Of a stretch of DNA of 64,000 nucleotides, positions 59,955-64,000 are shown in pieces. Position numbers and translations under genes: made by a program. The notes beneath the pieces are model-generated. The model did not search any database. It was not told the DNA's origin and saw nothing but the letters and a program-made list of their open reading frames with translations. Origin of the DNA: Chitinophaga niabensis. Its GTDB lineage: Bacteria > Bacteroidota > Bacteroidia > Chitinophagales > Chitinophagaceae. Numbering within the stretch: position 1 is the first letter of the stretch; every line of letters starts with the position of its first letter. The DNA lies in NCBI RefSeq assembly GCF_900129465.1, contig NZ_FSRA01000002.1:1178001-1242000 (forward strand), in the 5' to 3' direction.

Positions 59955-61715
59955 ATGAAATCGAAAATATATATCCTGGTATTGTTGGCATGGCTCGGCA
60001 CAGGTTGCAGTAAGGAATTCCTTAACCGTCCACCACTTGACCTGGAGAGCGACGACATCTTCTGGACGAATGAAAAGAACCTGCGAACATACGCGTATGG
60101 CTTTTATACAACGTATTTTGTTGGTTATGGTACCGGTTTTGCTTTTGGTGATTATTTCTATCAGGGGCAATCATTAAATGATGACTTCGCGCCAACCAGC
60201 CCTCCACAATTCAACAAGATCATACCTGCGAGCGGCGGGGGCTGGGCTTTTACAAATGTGCGCAAAGCCAACATTATGCTGGAACGTGTGAAGGGCATGG
60301 CAAACCTGGATCCAGTTGCCCAGAAACATTGGATAGGGATCGCCCGTTTCTTCCGCGGCATGGCATACTATCGGTTGGTGAAAGCTTTCGGAGATGTTCC
60401 ATGGTATAGTAGTGCTATTACAGATATTACTGATGATGACATATTATACAAACCCCGTGATCCACGTACACTGGTAATGGATAGCGTATTGCTCGACTTT
60501 AAATATGCTTCCGAAAATGTACGTGCGGCAGATGGAGAGAAAGGATTGAACGTTACCAAATGGATAGTGGAAGCATATATGTCCAGGGTATTCCTGTTTG
60601 AAGGTACCTGGCAAAAGTATCATCTTAATAATGCTGCAAAAGCGCAGGAATACCTATTGGCAGCAAAAGCGGCTGCAGATGATGTGATCACTAACGGAGG
60701 TTATTCTTTCAACCAAACGTACAGGGAATCTTTCAATAACCTGGACCTTTCCAAGAACACAGAGATCATCATGTATCGCCGTTATGCAACTGGTTTGCTG
60801 ACGCATTCGCTAAACAGTTATGTAAATGGTGAAGGCCAGACCGGACCTAACAAAAACCTGATGGAAGCTTATCTGTGTACTGATGGAAGACCTATAGGTA
60901 CTTCTGCTGTTTACCAGGGAGATAAAACCAATGAGAAAGTAAGAACTAACAGGGACCCACGTTTGCTGGATACCTTTAATCCGGAATTACGTCCTCCGGG
61001 TTCCAACAACCGGTATAATAAACTGGGCACATCTACTTCAGGATACTGCACCTGGAAATTCCTGAACGATGCTATCCGCGATCTGCCGGAAGGTTCTTCC
61101 AGCGTAAACCCCACACATGCTCCTGTGATCCGTTTGGGAGAAGTGCTGATCAACTATGCGGAAGCAGCTGCAGAAACAGGAGCTATCACACAGGCAGACC
61201 TGGATAAATCTATCAATAAACTCCGCTTACGCCCTTCCGGCACAGCTGCCAAACTGCCTAAGCTGGAAGTATCCGGCGGCCAGCCTGCCATTGCCGGTGT
61301 GGTATATACTGATCCTAAAAGAGATCCTGCCGTATCCGAAATGCTTTGGGAGATCCGCAGGGAACGCCGGGTGGAATTAACTATGGAAGGAATGCGCCTG
61401 GATGATCTGAGAAGATGGAAGAAACTGGCTTATGTAGACAACAGGGCCAACCCCGATCTTAACAGGGGCTGCTGGATCAACCGTGCCGAATGGGCCAAAG
61501 TACCTACAGGCAGCTGGCTGTCTAACGTTACACTGGAAGGCGGCGGACAGGAAGGTTATATTATCCCTGCTCCTAATCCGCTTACAGACCGCCTGTTTAT
61601 AGAAGGAGATAAACTTTATACTAAATGGTACCTGGACCCGCTTCCACTGGACCAGATAAAATTGTATAAAGATAAAGGGGTAGATCTGCTCCAAAATCCG
61701 GACTGGGTGCAGTAA
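59955..61715 (+). CDS. SusD/RagB-family glycan-binding lipoprotein
   Basis: The 586-residue protein has a lipoprotein signal with Cys at 18 (AWLGTGCSKEF) and the SusD pattern: FLNRPPLDLESDDIFWTNEKNLRTYAYGFY, ARFFRGMAYYRLVKAFGDVPWYSS, IRLGEVLINYAEAAAETG and the C-terminal EIRRERRVELTMEGMRLDDLRRW. It partners the preceding SusC protein, 18 bp upstream. It is larger than the SusD at 34973, which may reflect a bigger ligand site. Confidence 0.95.
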   Translation: MKSKIYILVLLAWLGTGCSKEFLNRPPLDLESDDIFWTNEKNLRTYAYGFYTTYFVGYGTGFAFGDYFYQGQSLNDDFAPTSPPQFNKIIPASGGGWAFTNVRKANIMLERVKGMANLDPVAQKHWIGIARFFRGMAYYRLVKAFGDVPWYSSAITDITDDDILYKPRDPRTLVMDSVLLDFKYASENVRAADGEKGLNVTKWIVEAYMSRVFLFEGTWQKYHLNNAAKAQEYLLAAKAAADDVITNGGYSFNQTYRESFNNLDLSKNTEIIMYRRYATGLLTHSLNSYVNGEGQTGPNKNLMEAYLCTDGRPIGTSAVYQGDKTNEKVRTNRDPRLLDTFNPELRPPGSNNRYNKLGTSTSGYCTWKFLNDAIRDLPEGSSSVNPTHAPVIRLGEVLINYAEAAAETGAITQADLDKSINKLRLRPSGTAAKLPKLEVSGGQPAIAGVVYTDPKRDPAVSEMLWEIRRERRVELTMEGMRLDDLRRWKKLAYVDNRANPDLNRGCWINRAEWAKVPTGSWLSNVTLEGGGQEGYIIPAPNPLTDRLFIEGDKLYTKWYLDPLPLDQIKLYKDKGVDLLQNPDWVQ

Positions 61716-61736
61716 CTTCCCGTAAAAATATTACGT

Positions 61737-62840
61737 ATGCTGACAGTGTTGACCAACGGTATTTTTTTTACCGGAAAAGAGATCATAAAAGACAAAGCAC
61801 TATTACTCGAGGATGGAACAATAAAAGGTTGGATCGATCCCGTCAGCATATCAACGGAAGCCCGCGTCATCAACCATGAAGGCCACTACATTGTACCAGG
61901 CCTGCTAGATCTGCAGATATACGGAGGAGGAGGTCATCTGTTTTCAGATGATCCCTCCTTTGCTGCTTTAACGGCTATGGCCACCGGTTTAATAAGGACG
62001 GGCACCACCGGTTTCCTCATTACCCTGGCGACTAACAGTATAACATTATTTGAAAGAGCGATAGATGTGGTGCGGGATAATCCACATCCCGCTGTCTTAG
62101 GACTCCACCTGGAAGGCCCTTACATCAATCCTGCAAAGAAAGGCGCGCATATTGAACAATACATCAAAAGGCCGGAACGTAAAGAAGTAGAAGCTTTATT
62201 GAAAAGAGCCCAGGGTGTTATAAAGATGATCACACTGGCACCGGAAATGTGTGATCCGGAGATCATCCGGTTATTATTGGATAAGGGAGTGATCATCTCC
62301 GCAGGGCACAGTAATGCCACTTATCAAGAAGGAACGGCGGGTTATATGAACGGTATCCAAAGCACTACACATCTTTTTAATGCCATGAGCCCTTTTCATC
62401 ATAGGGACACAGGTTTGCCGGGTGCAGCTTACCAGGCGGATACAGCTTATGCCAGTATTATTCCGGATGGCATCCATGTTTCTTTTCCTGCTCTATCCAT
62501 TAGTAAAAAGGTGATGGGGGATCGTTTGTTCCTCATCACAGATGCTGTGGAAGCCAGTACTGGCGCATATCCTCACGTACGCCAGAAGGACCGGTTCACT
62601 TTGCCGGATGGTACTTTATCCGGTTCTGCTATTACCCTCTTACAAGGTATTCATAACTGTGTGCAGTATGCAGGTATCCCGTTAGATGAAGCAGTACGGA
62701 TGGCATCTACCTACCCGGCCCGGCTTTTTGGTACGCCACAGCGGGGAGAGATCACCATCGGGCAAAAAGCGGACCTTACGATATTCAATGAAGCGTTTGA
62801 ACCACAACACGTTTATATTAACGGTGTGGTCTACGCATAA
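61737..62840 (+). CDS. nagA: N-acetylglucosamine-6-phosphate deacetylase
   Basis: The 367-residue amidohydrolase has the NagA marks: HLEGPYINPAKKGAH (metal-binding Glu), VIISAGHSNATYQEG, THLFNAMSPFHHRDTGLPGAA, IPDGIHVS and the catalytic Asp in LITDAVEAS. It removes the acetyl group from GlcNAc-6-phosphate in the cytosol. Lying 21 bp behind SusD, it shows that the operon feeds on a GlcNAc-containing glycan such as chitin oligomers or host/peptidoglycan glycans. It overlaps the convergent outer-membrane protein gene by 23 bp. Confidence 0.95.
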   Translation: MLTVLTNGIFFTGKEIIKDKALLLEDGTIKGWIDPVSISTEARVINHEGHYIVPGLLDLQIYGGGGHLFSDDPSFAALTAMATGLIRTGTTGFLITLATNSITLFERAIDVVRDNPHPAVLGLHLEGPYINPAKKGAHIEQYIKRPERKEVEALLKRAQGVIKMITLAPEMCDPEIIRLLLDKGVIISAGHSNATYQEGTAGYMNGIQSTTHLFNAMSPFHHRDTGLPGAAYQADTAYASIIPDGIHVSFPALSISKKVMGDRLFLITDAVEASTGAYPHVRQKDRFTLPDGTLSGSAITLLQGIHNCVQYAGIPLDEAVRMASTYPARLFGTPQRGEITIGQKADLTIFNEAFEPQHVYINGVVYA

Positions 62841-64000
62841 ATTGATAACGGAGATGTATCTGAAAAGATGTCTGATCAGGTAGTTTGGGATGCGGCCTTC
62901 TATAAGCTGAATCCAATCTTTGCCTGTTCAACTGCATATAATAAATGGCGCCTATTTGCAGGCGGCGGTTTATCGTATAATCCAATCCTAATTGCAACCG
63001 AACATTTCCTGTACCGGTTATTTGTTTTTTATTAAACGGAACGTATTGAAGGTCGACAGGGTTGACAATGTTCTGCCTGTTTACTATAAAAGCAGTGTCC
63101 TTACCTGATGCGTAAAGCGTATACCTGTATTCAATACCGGTGGCTATTTCCCATCTGGAGAAAACATAGGCTGCCTGCACACCAGCTTTTCCATATGCTA
63201 TTCCATTTAAAGTAAAATGTGTGAGTACACTGTCCGTTTTGCCCGGCATTCCCTGCCCTAATGGACCTCCACCACTTGAAAATGCGGCATAGTAGCGATG
63301 ATCGTAAACCTTGTTGAATCCTGTTAGGTATTCAGCACCAATGTAGGGCCTGATGCGCCATTTTTCTCTCCACTGAAAAGTATATTCTATACTGGCGGCA
63401 GCTCCATAAGCATCTGCTACTGGAAGTATGGCAGCTATCTTCAGGCTGTAAGGAGATTGTTCTCTACGTTCCTCCCTATGTGAGCGGGGTGTTTTTGGAG
63501 TTGGTGTATGTTGTACTCCGGAGTCCTTTACCGGCATGAATAATTGCCTGGTGACCAGCGGATGTATGGTCCCTGTACTGTTGCCTGTGTAGCGGAGGCG
63601 TGTTTGTTGTTGATCGGAATGGTTTTTTTCTGGCGGATCGGTATTCCAGTAAACAGCACCTGTAGTTGATCGGGGATTGATTTGTCTTTTGCTGGCAGAA
63701 GAAGAGGATGGTTTCGATGCCTGTTTGATTGGTAATTGACCTTTTTTGAAAAGGAAGGGAGAATGAGCAATTGACAAATGCTGTGCTTTTGCAAATGGGG
63801 GAACAGCATGATCAGTGCCTGGTAATGATGCAGGCAGCGCCCCTATGGAATCTTGCTCTCTTGCAAAGGGGAAAACGATATAAGTAGTTCCTGGTAATGA
63901 TGTCTGCAACGCTCTTATGGAATCTTGTTCTTTTGCGAAGGGAAAAACGATATGATCAGTGCCTGGTAATGATGTAGGCAGCGCCCCTATGGAGTCTTGC
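62818..64000 (-). CDS. Outer-membrane beta-barrel protein with repeat-rich N-terminus (partial)
   Basis: The frame is open to the right window edge, so the N-terminus is missing. At least 394 codons are visible. The C-terminal half is a beta-barrel (SLKIAAILPVADAYGAAAS, YTFQWREKWRIRPYIGAEYL, GKAGVQAAYVFSRWEIATGIEYRY, VRLQLGLDYTINRRLQIGAIYY) that ends LRYQFMRRPHR. The N-terminal part is low in complexity and contains 24-residue repeats with the core SLPGTDHIVFPFAKEQDSI. A disordered linker follows. The layout resembles anti-sigma-linked outer-membrane proteins of Bacteroidota, but the missing start prevents a firm call. Confidence 0.8.
   Translation of the reverse strand, partial: QDSIGALPTSLPGTDHIVFPFAKEQDSIRALQTSLPGTTYIVFPFAREQDSIGALPASLPGTDHAVPPFAKAQHLSIAHSPFLFKKGQLPIKQASKPSSSSASKRQINPRSTTGAVYWNTDPPEKNHSDQQQTRLRYTGNSTGTIHPLVTRQLFMPVKDSGVQHTPTPKTPRSHREERREQSPYSLKIAAILPVADAYGAAASIEYTFQWREKWRIRPYIGAEYLTGFNKVYDHRYYAAFSSGGGPLGQGMPGKTDSVLTHFTLNGIAYGKAGVQAAYVFSRWEIATGIEYRYTLYASGKDTAFIVNRQNIVNPVDLQYVPFNKKQITGTGNVRLQLGLDYTINRRLQIGAIYYMQLNRQRLDSAYRRPHPKLPDQTSFQIHLRYQFMRRPHR
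63780..64000 (-). repeat. Tandem 72-bp coding repeat
   Basis: The block with TATGGAATCTTG recurs at 63845, 63917 and 63989, exactly 72 bp apart, with an older degenerate copy before it. It keeps the reading frame (24 codons per unit) and continues past the window edge. Confidence 0.85.

Overview
The window looks like a chromosome segment of a soil-type Bacteroidota, most likely Chitinophaga or a close relative. Two SusC/SusD pairs, a FecI/FecR-type sigma and anti-sigma pair, a DUF6377 regulator, TAnnTTTG-type promoter boxes, weak Shine-Dalgarno signals and a split KdpD all point there. The genus is inferred from gene content only; no database search was run.

Left part (1-14.8 kb) is a signalling and stress region. 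It holds a cut-off NtrC-type regulator, a lone receiver protein, small stress proteins (CsbD-like, DUF2383-like, a 50-aa membrane peptide), two histidine kinases, and a unit with a hydrophilic protein, a DUF892/YciF-like protein and an SDR. Next comes a bacterial NHEJ locus: ku, a phosphoesterase gene and a ligase-polymerase gene. The last two are in different frames and meet at an A9 run that contains the -1 slippery heptamer A AAA AAG, so a PE-LIG-POL fusion may be made. Several of these genes share a sigma54-like TGGC-N9-TTGGA motif.

14.8-23.7 kb is a Kdp potassium-uptake operon: small ORFs, kdpF, kdpA, kdpB, kdpC, a porin, a KdpD N-terminal/USP protein and a separate HAMP-PAS kinase. It starts at a near-consensus sigma54 promoter directly behind an NtrC-type regulator. 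No OmpR-type KdpE is present, so the NtrC protein probably replaces it.

23.7-41.5 kb carries a large hybrid kinase, an outer-membrane protein, an enoyl-CoA hydratase, an S9 peptidase, HflX with a Rieske protein, and a glycan locus (DUF6377 regulator, SusC, SusD, GH31). 41.6-48.4 kb is patchy accessory DNA. It has a tRNA-Asn, an orphan CdiI-like immunity gene beside a decayed ORF, a DoxX-family pseudogene, an AraC regulator, two RibD/DHFR-like reductases and small regulators.

48.4-50.9 kb is the most unusual part. A slipin (SPFH) gene lies downstream of a dense minus-strand array of seven tRNA-like genes (Ile, CAU, Gln, His, Lys, Asn, Phe) plus at least two degenerate tRNA-like elements. Gaps between the seven are 1 to 9 nt. 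Several members have non-standard identity elements, and the array Asn copy is unlike the ordinary tRNA-Asn at 41.6 kb. A terminator-like hairpin sits just before the array, and a separate tiny transcription unit with a 30-aa CxxC peptide lies further upstream. I infer an RNA-repair or decoy-tRNA module.

51-64 kb holds an SDR, an L,D-transpeptidase, a GH9 hydrolase, an ECF sigma/FecR pair driving a second SusC/SusD, nagA (pointing to an amino-sugar glycan), and an outer-membrane protein with 72-bp repeats that runs off the right edge.
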